Assembly (NCBI GenBank): GCA_902537415.1
Contig: CACBBC010000002.1
Coordinates: forward strand, 1 to 64,000
DNA length: 64,000 nt
DNA from: an uncultured Alphaproteobacteria bacterium
Lineage (GTDB): Bacteria > Pseudomonadota > Alphaproteobacteria > Rhodobacterales > Rhodobacteraceae
Direction of reading: 5' to 3'
Under the pieces are notes generated by a model. The model worked only from the letters and a program-made list of their open reading frames with translations. It was not told where the DNA came from and searched no databases. Below are positions 50,327 through 58,470 of the stretch, in pieces. Numbering within the stretch: position 1 is the stretch's first letter; each line of letters starts with the position of its first letter. Position numbers and translations under genes: made by a program.

Positions 50327-50388
50327 AAATACACGCATGTATTTCCCTCCCAACTGGGCCGTTGTAAGCAGGCGGCCCTTTTCTTTTT
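50327..50388 (+). ncRNA. Candidate Pho-regulated small RNA with anti-Shine-Dalgarno linker
   Basis: No protein frame fits this stretch, yet it ends in an intrinsic terminator and has promoter-like elements placed correctly upstream. Predicted structure: hairpin AAATACA-CGCA-TGTATTT (50327-50344, 7-bp perfect stem), then an unpaired linker CCCTCCCAACT containing CCTCC (complementary to a GGAGG ribosome site), then the terminator hairpin GGGCCG/CGGCCC and a T-rich tail. About 62 nt. This is the architecture of alphaproteobacterial trans-acting sRNAs that use exposed C-rich motifs (for example MmgR/alpha-r8 or CcsR families), but I do not claim homology. Its targets and expression are unknown. 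Confidence 0.6.
50356..50388 (+). terminator. Orphan Rho-independent terminator
   Basis: GGGCCG (50356-50361) pairs with CGGCCC (50373-50378) across an 11-nt loop, followed by TTTTCTTTTT. No plus-strand protein gene precedes it within the spacer (the gene to the left is on the other strand), so it must end a short untranslated transcript. Confidence 0.85.
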
Positions 50389-50532
50389 GATACATTGATG
50401 TAGCAGCTAGTCAATTTCTAAAATTGGACTTTAGAAGCGTATTGTAAGACTATTTTTAATTTTTATTTGACTGAATTATTTTTATTGCTAAATTTTGGCG
50501 CGATTAAATTTAAATCTTCAAAAGGAAGTAAA

Positions 50533-50955
50533 ATGTCGAAGGAAAGAGACGCTGATACCATCACTGAATTAGGCGAAGACGGCAAATTACATAATATAAC
50601 TACTAAAGCAGGAAGACTAGCAATGGAGTTAGCGTCTGAAAAAAAGAGGCTTGCTCAAGAGCTAGAGGAATTACAAGGCGAGTACGATGACATTAAACCT
50701 CTTACGCCTACTGGTACAAGAGATTGGTATGTTAAATGGGGAGCCATGATATTGTGTGTATTAGGAGTATTTCTTACATCAGGAAAAATGTATATTTTCG
50801 GGCAATTGTGTTATTTCTTTAGTGCCATCGGATGGATATATGTCGGCATGCAATGGAGCGACAGAGCACTAATGATTGGATCCGCGATATGTGGTACTGC
50901 AGTTGCCATGCTGTTGATAGACAATCCCGACTTGTATCTGCTTCTTTCAAGATAA
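50533..50955 (+). CDS. Small membrane protein with coiled coil, unknown function
   Basis: A 140-residue protein from ATG 50533, which has AAAGGAAG just upstream (an earlier TTG at 50467 lacks a site). The first 30 residues are acidic, followed by a coiled coil at about residues 30-55 (ELASEKKRLAQELEELQGEYDD). Three transmembrane helices follow: WGAMILCVLGVFLTSG, CYFFSAIGWIYVGM and ALMIGSAICGTAVAMLL. No family recognised. It stands alone downstream of the candidate sRNA and convergent with a phosphodiesterase gene. A regulatory or scaffolding role at the membrane is conceivable. Confidence 0.7.
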   Translation: MSKERDADTITELGEDGKLHNITTKAGRLAMELASEKKRLAQELEELQGEYDDIKPLTPTGTRDWYVKWGAMILCVLGVFLTSGKMYIFGQLCYFFSAIGWIYVGMQWSDRALMIGSAICGTAVAMLLIDNPDLYLLLSR

Positions 50956-51017
50956 ATACTCCTATTGCTATTTTTAAAAAAATAGAATTAGTATCGCAAA
51001 AAAGGTTTTTAAAAGGA

Positions 51018-51791
51018 TTAATTTACCTCTTCGTTATGGATAGTATAATTCTCACCATCCAGTAGGATAATGCCATATCCCGAATTCTCACCTTTGGCAT
51101 ATTCTACTCTATCGGCTTTGAACTTTAAGACCATTTGCTGATTTATGCTTTTGAACGTGGAGAAATTATATCCTTCGTAAAGACCACATATACTTCTATG
51201 TATGTGACCAGATATTAGATGGTTTACATTATTGAAATTTTTTATAGTTGAAAAAAAATCGTGGGAATTTTTTAGTTTTAGTTTGTCCATAGCCTGCATT
51301 CCCGTGTTAAAAGCGGGATGGTGCATAAACAAAATTACTTTTTTATGATCCGCTTCTTTAAGTTTTTGACTCAACCAGTCGAGTCTTTTTTTACACAAGT
51401 AACCACAGCTTTTGGGTATGTCATCGTGAGGATCTTTAAGCGTATCTAAGAATATAAAATCAAGATTTTCATAAGCCTCACTACTCTGTAAGAATCCATT
51501 ATGATCTGGTTGGTAGTATGGAAATACATCGAGGAAGTTCTTTCGGTTATCGTGATTTCCAAGCATAAATTTTATGGGTCTATTTATTACCGAGACCAAA
51601 TTTCTTAAGGCTTTATATTCTTCAATTTTACCACTATCCGCTAAGTCGCCTGTAAAGACTAGCGTATCAAAATCATTATGATTGCCTTGCAAGTGCAGTA
51701 TAGCTTTCTCAAGTTTTTGAGATGATTTTTTTAAACTTGGTTCATCAGCAGAGTTTAAGTGAATATCTGAAAAGACTATGATTTTTTTCAT
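51018..51791 (-). CDS. Calcineurin-like phosphodiesterase (CpdA/GpdQ-like)
   Basis: A 257-residue class III metallophosphoesterase with all five metal motifs: FSDIHLNS, FTGDLADSG, MLGNHDNRKNF, LFMHHPAFN and SGHIHRS. The closest general groups are CpdA (3',5'-cAMP hydrolase) and GpdQ-type glycerophosphodiesterases (both carry GNHD-R-F). No signal peptide, so it acts inside the cell. Between ugp and phn genes, a role in splitting glycerophosphodiesters is more plausible than cAMP turnover, but sequence alone cannot decide. I saw no Pho box upstream; the 278-nt spacer to phnM1 has no other gene. Confidence 0.87.
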   Translation of the reverse strand: MKKIIVFSDIHLNSADEPSLKKSSQKLEKAILHLQGNHNDFDTLVFTGDLADSGKIEEYKALRNLVSVINRPIKFMLGNHDNRKNFLDVFPYYQPDHNGFLQSSEAYENLDFIFLDTLKDPHDDIPKSCGYLCKKRLDWLSQKLKEADHKKVILFMHHPAFNTGMQAMDKLKLKNSHDFFSTIKNFNNVNHLISGHIHRSICGLYEGYNFSTFKSINQQMVLKFKADRVEYAKGENSGYGIILLDGENYTIHNEEVN

Positions 51792-52069
51792 TTTTAGCTC
51801 TCGAAAACTTTATTGGTCTAAATGTCTGCCCCACCCCACGACGTGACTCTATAGCTCTTCTAAAGTTGCATTTTACAAAAGATAGATTCATTGGTCTACG
51901 ATTTAGTCTGCAGCTAAGTTTATTGTCTATACCCTTTTGAAGAAGTCGGAAATTTGAATTAATGGATATCTACTGTCAAATGAAACCCGATAGTGATATA
52001 ATTCGAATATGTGACCATATTTGATGCTAAAAATAACCTATTGTATAACTCAGAGACTAAAATTCCTTT

Positions 52070-53236
52070 TCACTGGCCTTCATGAAAGATATGTGGACTT
52101 TGGGGAGAATTAGGAGTCCAAACCCTTTGAATTATAGGAAAATTATTTTTTACATCAAAAAGAAGTAAATCAGCTCGCATACCAACCTTAATCAAACCGC
52201 GATCATTGAGATTAGCTGCTTTTGCTGGTGTCTCAGTAACCGCCTTTATTCCCTTTGCAAAATCTCCCAAAATATCTCCAAGTTTTACCGCTCCCATTAG
52301 CAGTGAAGAAGGCATATAATCCGATGAAAGAATATTACAGCAACCCATGGAAACAAGGTCCTTAGCGGCGACATTTCCCGAGTGGGACTCCCCTCTCAGA
52401 ATGTTTGGTCCTCCCATGATAATATTAATTGATGATCGATTTAATACCTTTGAAGCTTCAACAGTTGTTGGAAACTCGGCAATTTTACATCCATTTTCAA
52501 TTGATGTAATTGCATCATTCTCTGTCGTGTCGTCATGACTTGCGAGAATAGCGCCAAGTCTTTTATTAGCACTTAAAGTTGCGGCATGGTTTCTATCTCC
52601 CCAAGCCTTTTTTATTTTATAAAGACGTTCAAAATGATCTTCCAAATCTTTTGGACTCATAGAGTATTTTCCCTTTAAATACTCTGCCATTTTATCTAAG
52701 TCTCTAAATTGCTTTTGGCCAGGAGTATGATCCATTAAACTAACTATTCCAACTCTATCTTCTGGGGTAAACTCTTCCAATTCAATTTCCAAAGTTTCAG
52801 AACAAACTTCTGCTCTAAGATGCGTAAAATGACTTATTTTCAGGCTTTTCTCTGCTCTCAGCTCCTTAATGCTGTCCGTAACTTGCCTAGCATATTTAAG
52901 ATAGTTACCCCGTTTATCTGACACTATCGAACCAACCCGCAATGCGTCAAAAACAGTCGTAATACCAGCACTTTCTAGTTCTCTATCATGTGATAAAATC
53001 GCAGCTCTTATTGGCCATTTAACATTTGCTCTTGGTTGCATATGTCTTTCCAAATTGTCTGTGTGTAGTTCAACCAGGCCTGGTGATAAATAATTTCCAT
53101 TACAATCGAAAGAACCGCGTATAAATCCTTTTCCGGAGTTAACCTCTTTAATGACCCCATCTTCTACCCTGATGCTTCCGTTTACTACTTCGTTCTCCAG
53201 AATTAGACGAGCATTGCTTAAAATAAATTCATGCAT
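52070..53236 (-). CDS. phnM: PhnM, ribose-1-methylphosphonate 5-triphosphate diphosphatase
   Basis: PhnM cleaves pyrophosphate from alpha-D-ribose-1-methylphosphonate 5-triphosphate, before C-P lyase. The 388-residue amidohydrolase starts ILSNARLILENEVVNGS, then LSPGLVELHTDNLERHMQPR, SLMDHTPGQKQF, LASHDDTTE and SSDYMPSSLL, all near-identical in layout to E. coli PhnM, so this copy is the canonical one. GGPNILRGESHSGN differs slightly from the usual RGGSHSGN. It is divergent from the DUF1045 gene (76-nt spacer). I saw no convincing Pho box on its strand. Confidence 0.95.
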   Translation of the reverse strand: MHEFILSNARLILENEVVNGSIRVEDGVIKEVNSGKGFIRGSFDCNGNYLSPGLVELHTDNLERHMQPRANVKWPIRAAILSHDRELESAGITTVFDALRVGSIVSDKRGNYLKYARQVTDSIKELRAEKSLKISHFTHLRAEVCSETLEIELEEFTPEDRVGIVSLMDHTPGQKQFRDLDKMAEYLKGKYSMSPKDLEDHFERLYKIKKAWGDRNHAATLSANKRLGAILASHDDTTENDAITSIENGCKIAEFPTTVEASKVLNRSSINIIMGGPNILRGESHSGNVAAKDLVSMGCCNILSSDYMPSSLLMGAVKLGDILGDFAKGIKAVTETPAKAANLNDRGLIKVGMRADLLLFDVKNNFPIIQRVWTPNSPQSPHIFHEGQ

Positions 53237-53312
53237 ATAAATTCACACGTTTGACTTAAAAGTTTCATATAAATATTTCAAATTTTTTGTACTCTGTAAT
53301 TAGGACATTTTT

Positions 53313-54005
53313 ATGACAAATTATTCCAGATACGCAATTTATTTTTCTCCCTATCCAGATACATTTCTCGATAAAGTTGGGTCTCGATGGTTAGGCTGGA
53401 ATCCAAAGAAAGGAAAGATTACCAACCACAAGAAAATAAAAAATCCGAAATTTGTTGACTTAAAGTCTATCACGGAAAAAGCAAGGATATATGGCTTACA
53501 TGGCACACTCAAAGCACCATTTGTACTAAAAGAAAAATATTCATACAAAGATCTAATTAGCGATGTAGAATTAATTTCAAAGCGACATCGTAAGTTTATA
53601 ATCCGAAATCTAGTCTTAAAAAAGCTTGGCAGCTTTTATGCTTTAGTTCCTGAAAGAAGCACTAAGGCACTAAAATCTTTAGCAGATGATTGCGTTTCAT
53701 CTCTAGATAAGTTTAGAAAACCTCCTTCATCTACAGAACTAGAAAAAAGAAGATCTAATGGACTTGATTTTCAGGAGGAGGTAAATTTAAAGAAGTGGGG
53801 TTATCCATATGTGTTCAATAAATATAAATTTCATATTACATTAACTGGAGAAATAAGATTGGGTGAAGAGAAAAATATTCGAGAAACAATAGAATTAAAT
53901 TTTCAAAAAGTTATCGGATATCCCTTACCTTTTTTAGATATCTGTCTTTTTGGGCAAAGGGATGATAGCTACTTTTGTGAACTGAAAAGATTTTCTCTGC
54001 TTTAA
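53313..54005 (+). CDS. DUF1045 2H-phosphoesterase-like phosphonate-operon protein
   Basis: A 230-residue protein of the DUF1045/TIGR03223 family linked to phosphonate operons. It contains the two HxT/S motifs of 2H phosphoesterases: LHGTLKAPF (about residue 66) and FHITLTGEI (about residue 172). Related enzymes hydrolyse cyclic phosphodiesters, so opening or trimming a cyclic ribose phosphate made by C-P lyase is a likely, unproven role. The N-terminus begins TNYSRYAIYFSPYPDT. It converges on phnN with a 4-nt overlap. A poor 11-bp repeat (TGACTT/TTTCAT at 53252 and 53263) lies upstream. Confidence 0.85.
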   Translation: MTNYSRYAIYFSPYPDTFLDKVGSRWLGWNPKKGKITNHKKIKNPKFVDLKSITEKARIYGLHGTLKAPFVLKEKYSYKDLISDVELISKRHRKFIIRNLVLKKLGSFYALVPERSTKALKSLADDCVSSLDKFRKPPSSTELEKRRSNGLDFQEEVNLKKWGYPYVFNKYKFHITLTGEIRLGEEKNIRETIELNFQKVIGYPLPFLDICLFGQRDDSYFCELKRFSLL

Positions 54006-54526
54006 TGCATTACAGATAATAATTGAATAACTGCTTTATCTAGATCATGCTCATTGTTTATAATGATTGAGCCCGTTGGAATATCAAATTTCGCCCTTTT
54101 TAACCTTAGTTGAATATCCTTTGCATTTTCTCTAGCTCTTTTTTTCAATCTTTCGAGAACGGTTTCTTCTTTAGCATCAATGTAAATTATTTTTAAATCT
54201 GGAAATTGCTGCTTATATTCCTTAATAGCATGTCTAGATCCATTGAAAATTACGTTTGTTCCCTTATTAAGGTGATATATAATATCAATAGGTATCCCAT
54301 AAAAGTTATTATGCGCATACCAATGAATAGCGACTCTTTTTTCTTTTAATAAAATATCTATTTGAGACTGATCCACTTTAATAAAGTCTTCGTTGTCGAC
54401 CTCAGCATTCCTAGAAATATATCTTTTAGGGAAATATGCATCGACTTTATTCTTAGCAGCATTAAGAATTGAATCTTTCCCCACTCCAGAAGGGCCTACC
54501 ACTGTAAATAATGTTCCTTTACGCAT
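54002..54526 (-). CDS. phnN: Ribose 1,5-bisphosphate phosphokinase
   Basis: PhnN makes PRPP from ribose 1,5-bisphosphate using ATP, recovering the ribose of the C-P lyase pathway. The 174-residue P-loop kinase (E. coli 185) has VVGPSGVGKDSIL at the N-terminus, then PKRYISRNAE, IHWYAHNNFYGIP, and an LKKRAREN basic segment near residue 130. It is the last gene of the phnGHIJKLN transcript, 12 nt after phnL. The Walker A sequence follows the guanylate-kinase-like form. Confidence 0.92.
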   Translation of the reverse strand: MRKGTLFTVVGPSGVGKDSILNAAKNKVDAYFPKRYISRNAEVDNEDFIKVDQSQIDILLKEKRVAIHWYAHNNFYGIPIDIIYHLNKGTNVIFNGSRHAIKEYKQQFPDLKIIYIDAKEETVLERLKKRARENAKDIQLRLKRAKFDIPTGSIIINNEHDLDKAVIQLLSVMH

Positions 54527-54538
54527 AATAGATTTTTC

Positions 54539-55213
54539 TCAGCTTGCTGAAAAGTTGCTTACATCTATTTCTCGATCACACACTTTATCCCTTACTTCTT
54601 TGTCATGAAAGATACCGAGTATTGCTGACCCTTTTTCTTTTTTTTCTGAAATCATATCCATGACAATTTTTTTGTTTTCACGATCGAGGCTCGCCGTCGG
54701 CTCATCCAAAAGAAGCAACTTGTAGTCTTTAGAAAAGCCAATAGCGATATTTACCCTTTGTTGTTCCCCTCCTGAAAAAGTCAGTGGGGAGAGGTGCCAT
54801 AACTGAGAGCTTAAATTTAGCCTAGACAATAATGTCTCAGCGATATCCTTCGCTCTGGCGCGACTTTCAAATTGATCAAGAAGAGGTTCCATAACCAAAT
54901 CTATGGTGCTTACTCTCGGTAAAACTCTTAAAAATTGACTTACATACCCCATTTTTTGTTTTCTTAATATCGACATTTCAATGGCTTTTAAATCAAGGAT
55001 ATTTTCCTTATCTATATAAATCTCTCCTTCTGCACATACATAATTACCGTAAATCATTCTCATTAAAGTTGATTTGCCACAACCAGAGTTACCTATCAAT
55101 GCAACACATTCCCCCGAATTAACATTAAAGCAAGCATCTCTAATAACTGAAAATTTCCCTTTGTCTAAGTTCTTTAGATTGAAGGATTTTGCAACATTTT
55201 TTACTTCCAACAT
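54539..55213 (-). CDS. phnL: PhnL, ABC-type ATPase of the C-P lyase complex
   Basis: A 224-residue ABC ATPase of the PhnL subgroup. The motifs are ALIGNSGCGKSTLMRM, LTFSGGEQQRVNIA and LLLLDEPTASLD. It lacks a transport partner; in E. coli PhnL with PhnK docks on the C-P lyase core and powers conformational change. It begins 2 nt after phnK and is followed by phnN. Conserved residues include Walker B Glu. Confidence 0.93.
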   Translation of the reverse strand: MLEVKNVAKSFNLKNLDKGKFSVIRDACFNVNSGECVALIGNSGCGKSTLMRMIYGNYVCAEGEIYIDKENILDLKAIEMSILRKQKMGYVSQFLRVLPRVSTIDLVMEPLLDQFESRARAKDIAETLLSRLNLSSQLWHLSPLTFSGGEQQRVNIAIGFSKDYKLLLLDEPTASLDRENKKIVMDMISEKKEKGSAILGIFHDKEVRDKVCDREIDVSNFSAS

Positions 55214-55215
55214 TT

Positions 55216-55986
55216 TTACACCTTTAGTATTGAGGAGACTAGTAATTGCGTGTAGGAATGCTGTGGATCATCCAAAACTTGGTCGGTTAATCCAGTTTCA
55301 ACAATTTTGCCATTTTTCATAACAATCAATCTATTCGCCATGAACCTTGCAACTGCGAGATCATGCGTTACGATTATTACTGACAATCCTAATTCTCTAA
55401 CCAAAGATCTTATAAGATCAAGTAATCTTGCTTGGACAGATACATCAAGCCCACCCGTAGGTTCATCCATAAATATTAGCCTAGGTTTCGTTATAAGATT
55501 TTTAGCAATCTGAAGTCTTTGTTGCATTCCACCAGAAAAAATACTCGGTTTGTCATCCAGTCTGATTGCATCTATTTCAACCTTTTCGATCCATTCGGTG
55601 GCTTCAGCCCTAATTTGGGAGTAATTTCTATACCCTATTGCCATTAGTCTTTCGCCAATGTTCCCTCCAGCACTCACTGCCATTCTAAGACCATCTCGAG
55701 GATTTTGATGGACAAAGGCCCACTCGGTTCTCAGTAGGTTTCTTTTTCTGGGTTCCGGCAAAGACAATAGATCCAACCAATTATTATCTCTATCCAAATA
55801 TGTTATATTACCACCATCTGGTACCAAGCTTCCAGACAAGCAATTTAGAAGAGTTGATTTGCCAGAGCCAGACTCTCCAACAATTCCAACGACCTCACCA
55901 GTGTAAAGCTCTATACTTAAGTTGTTGCAAGCATACACATCGCCAAATTTCTTATTTATAGCCTTCGCTTTTAAAATCTGTTCCAT
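55216..55986 (-). CDS. phnK: PhnK, ABC-type ATPase of the C-P lyase complex
   Basis: A 256-residue ABC ATPase with GIVGESGSGKSTLLN, signature FSGGMQQRLQIAK and LIFMDEPTGGLD. Its VHQNPRDGLRMAVSAGGNIGERLM segment is distinctive of PhnK, which binds PhnJ on the C-P lyase core. It begins 3 nt after phnJ. The ending (DDPQHSYTQLLVSS) resembles dipeptide-transporter ATPases, its structural relatives. Confidence 0.93.
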   Translation of the reverse strand: MEQILKAKAINKKFGDVYACNNLSIELYTGEVVGIVGESGSGKSTLLNCLSGSLVPDGGNITYLDRDNNWLDLLSLPEPRKRNLLRTEWAFVHQNPRDGLRMAVSAGGNIGERLMAIGYRNYSQIRAEATEWIEKVEIDAIRLDDKPSIFSGGMQQRLQIAKNLITKPRLIFMDEPTGGLDVSVQARLLDLIRSLVRELGLSVIIVTHDLAVARFMANRLIVMKNGKIVETGLTDQVLDDPQHSYTQLLVSSILKV

Positions 55987-55989
55987 TGT

Positions 55990-56826
55990 TTAACTTTTTT
56001 GACTATTGCAGTAATCACTATCTGAACATGAAAACATTCTAGTTCCCTTATCATCAATAACCACTTCATCGAGATATGTATTGGTGGCACCACATATTTC
56101 ACAAGTCTTCTCGGCTCTTGAGGCTTCAAATGGATAATCTTCAAAATCAAGACTTATAACCTTAGTATATGGAGGAACTGCGTAAATCCTTTGTTCTCTC
56201 CCAGCTCCAAAAAGCTGAATTGCCGAGCAAAAATTCATTTTTGGGTTATCAAATTTTGGTGTAGGTGATGGATCCATTATATAACGATCGTTAACTTTTA
56301 CTGGATAAGCGTATGCTGTGGAAATCTCCCCGTTAATAGATATGTCTTCATATAATTTAACATGCATCAAGCCATATTCTTCTAATGCGTGCATAACCCT
56401 TGTTTCGGTCTCTCTAGGCTCTAAAAATCTTAAGGGCTCTGGTATTGGGACTTGATAAACGAGTATTTGATCTTCTGATAAAACTTGTTCGGGAATGCGG
56501 TGTCTGGTTTGAATTACAGATGCTTTTCCAGTGTTTTCAGTGGTTTTTACACCAGTTACCCTTTCAAAAAATTTTCTTATAGAGACTGCGTTGGTTGTGT
56601 CATCTGAACCCTGATCTATGACCTTCAATACATCCGTTTCTTGCAAGCATGCTGCTGTGACCTGAACGCCGCCAGTACCCCAACCATAAGGCATTGGCAT
56701 TTCCCTACTTGCAAAGGGAACCTGATATCCTGGAATGCATATCGCTTTTATTAGAGCCCTTCTTATCATTCTCTTGGTTTGCTCATCAAGGTAAGCAAAA
56801 TTGAAATCCTCTTCGGAGTTACTCAT
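55990..56826 (-). CDS. phnJ: PhnJ, radical SAM-like C-P lyase catalytic subunit
   Basis: PhnJ breaks the carbon-phosphorus bond. The 278-residue protein retains the iron-sulfur cysteines at the C-terminus: CEIC plus CSDSDYC, giving CX2CX21CX5C as in E. coli PhnJ. The glycyl-radical Gly segment PGYQVPFASREMPMPYGWGTGG and VIDQGSDDTTNAVSIRKFF are near-identical to the E. coli enzyme. It overlaps phnI by 4 nt. The product from methylphosphonate is methane plus ribose 1,2-cyclic phosphate 5-phosphate. Confidence 0.97.
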   Translation of the reverse strand: MSNSEEDFNFAYLDEQTKRMIRRALIKAICIPGYQVPFASREMPMPYGWGTGGVQVTAACLQETDVLKVIDQGSDDTTNAVSIRKFFERVTGVKTTENTGKASVIQTRHRIPEQVLSEDQILVYQVPIPEPLRFLEPRETETRVMHALEEYGLMHVKLYEDISINGEISTAYAYPVKVNDRYIMDPSPTPKFDNPKMNFCSAIQLFGAGREQRIYAVPPYTKVISLDFEDYPFEASRAEKTCEICGATNTYLDEVVIDDKGTRMFSCSDSDYCNSQKS

Positions 56827-57905
56827 CCTTTTTTTGCCTCAAAAGCTGTTTTTCTTATCTTTCTAATTAGCTCCAGTTCTGCCTGAAAATCGACATAATG
56901 AGGAAGCTTAATATGCTCTACAAAACCAGTCGCTTGAATATTATCTCCATGGTACAGAACAAACTCTTCATCTTGAGCGGGAGCACCATCGCTAACCTCT
57001 CCCAATTCTTTCCAACGTAGAGCGCGATCAACTAAAGCCATCGATATCGCTTTCCTCTCCGATTGACCAAAAACAAAACCATAGCCTCTAGTAAATTTAG
57101 GGGGGTGGGTCTTTGAGCCCAGAAATTGGTTAACCGTCTCGCATTCTGAAATCTCTATCTCAGCTATCTCTATATTAAACCCTATCTCTGGGATTTCAAA
57201 TTCAACAGATATAAGTCCTATTCTTAGCTCACCAACGAATGGATGATTTCTTCCGAACCCCCTTTGGGTTGAGTATGCCATACCTAATAAAAACCCTTCA
57301 TCGCTTCGAGTAAGAGCCTGTAGCCGCAATGCTCTATTAGCAGGAATTTCCAAAGGCTGTCGAGTGAGATCTGGCGACTCCGCTTCACTAGATGATGTCT
57401 CTTCTGTCTCAATAATTCCTTCATTATTTAGGAACTGAGTGACGTGTTGGAACATTTGTTCAGTATCTTTTCCAGGCTCAAATTCATCGATGCTGCCATC
57501 TGCTAATAGTTTGAAATCTAAAAGTCGATGAGTGTAATCAAAAGTCGGTCCAAGAAGCTGGCCTCCTGGAATGTCCTTAAACGTCGCGGATATTCTTCTT
57601 TTAGCAATCATTTTGTCCGTATTTATAGGCTGCCCAACTCCAAATCTCGGTAAGGTTGTTCGGTATGCTCTTATTAAAAAAATCGCTTCGATTAAATCTC
57701 CTCTAGCTTGTTTTATTGCTAAAGAAGCAAGCTCAGGATCAAATAGCGAACCTTCAGCCATCACTTTTGCTATTGATAAAGATAATTGAGTCTTTATTTG
57801 ATCGACACTCAGATCTGTGACTTTTCTGTCTCCTCGACGTTCATCCTCCAGCCACCTATGTGCATTATCAATCGCTCTTTCGCCTCCTTTTACAGCTACA
57901 TACAT
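56823..57905 (-). CDS. phnI: PhnI, C-P lyase nucleosidase subunit
   Basis: PhnI with PhnG and PhnH joins ATP to the phosphonate; PhnI alone is a purine nucleosidase. The 360-residue protein matches E. coli PhnI (354) and contains GGERAIDNAHRWLEDERRG, AKVMAEGSLFDPELASLAI, the metal-site HRLLDFKLLA and KFTRGYGFVFGQSERKAIS. It is followed by phnJ with a 4-nt overlap and preceded by phnH after 1 nt. It is intact. Confidence 0.96.
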   Translation of the reverse strand: MYVAVKGGERAIDNAHRWLEDERRGDRKVTDLSVDQIKTQLSLSIAKVMAEGSLFDPELASLAIKQARGDLIEAIFLIRAYRTTLPRFGVGQPINTDKMIAKRRISATFKDIPGGQLLGPTFDYTHRLLDFKLLADGSIDEFEPGKDTEQMFQHVTQFLNNEGIIETEETSSSEAESPDLTRQPLEIPANRALRLQALTRSDEGFLLGMAYSTQRGFGRNHPFVGELRIGLISVEFEIPEIGFNIEIAEIEISECETVNQFLGSKTHPPKFTRGYGFVFGQSERKAISMALVDRALRWKELGEVSDGAPAQDEEFVLYHGDNIQATGFVEHIKLPHYVDFQAELELIRKIRKTAFEAKKG

Positions 57906-57906
57906 A

Positions 57907-58470
57907 TTATGTCTCTACCATTGTTGTTCTAGGCAGTCCCATAACAAAATTTTCTTTTGCCAAAAAAATATCAACTCCTAAAGGAAAACTGATAGCACTT
58001 TCTCTTTCAATAATCTTTTCCGGGAGCTCTACATGAAGCGTCTCTTTAATCCCTGGTCCATTTAGAGAAAAACTTTTTACATCTTTGCTTGCATTTTCAA
58101 TCACAATATTGGCCGACCTGTCGGGATACTCGTCCGTACCAATAGGAAATTCGTGAAAAGGTAGTAGTTCCTCTATATGCCCCACTGCGAAATCAACATT
58201 TTTATCGCCAGAAATTTTTGCACCGGTATAAAAATTTATCCAATCCTCGACATTTTTATTTCGAAAGGTCTCTCCTAAAAAAATCTTAGTATTAAAATCA
58301 CAAAAAACTAATATAAGCGTTGCACCAGCGATAGATAGAGGGGTGGGAAGTCCATCAATGACCTGAAAATTCTGAATTTTTCCTGGCATTGCCATCGCTT
58401 TCAACGCTATCCTAAAAGCTCTAGCAGCATCCTTGGACTGGTCTTGGAAGAAGGGAAGCGGATTTGTCAT
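57907..58470 (-). CDS. phnH: PhnH, C-P lyase core subunit
   Basis: A 187-residue subunit of the PhnGHIJ core. Conserved fragments are AARAFRIALKAMAMPGKI, LPTPLSIAGATLIL, GTDEYPDRSANIVIEN and LNGPGIK, all typical. The fold is PLP-transferase-like but lacks PLP residues. Its stop is 1 nt from phnI and its start overlaps phnG by 4 nt. Nothing unusual. Confidence 0.95.
   Translation of the reverse strand: MTNPLPFFQDQSKDAARAFRIALKAMAMPGKIQNFQVIDGLPTPLSIAGATLILVFCDFNTKIFLGETFRNKNVEDWINFYTGAKISGDKNVDFAVGHIEELLPFHEFPIGTDEYPDRSANIVIENASKDVKSFSLNGPGIKETLHVELPEKIIERESAISFPLGVDIFLAKENFVMGLPRTTMVET

Noticed and set aside
51792-52069. Possible gene or regulatory RNA in the spacer between phosphodiesterase and phnM1
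   Set aside because: Only frames under 25 codons, no terminator hairpin and no periodic repeats were seen.
53252-53268. Pho-box-like TGACTT/TTTCAT pair upstream of the DUF1045 gene
   Set aside because: Half-sites are poor, the third position fails, and no good -10 follows; kept only as a remark in the gene entry.
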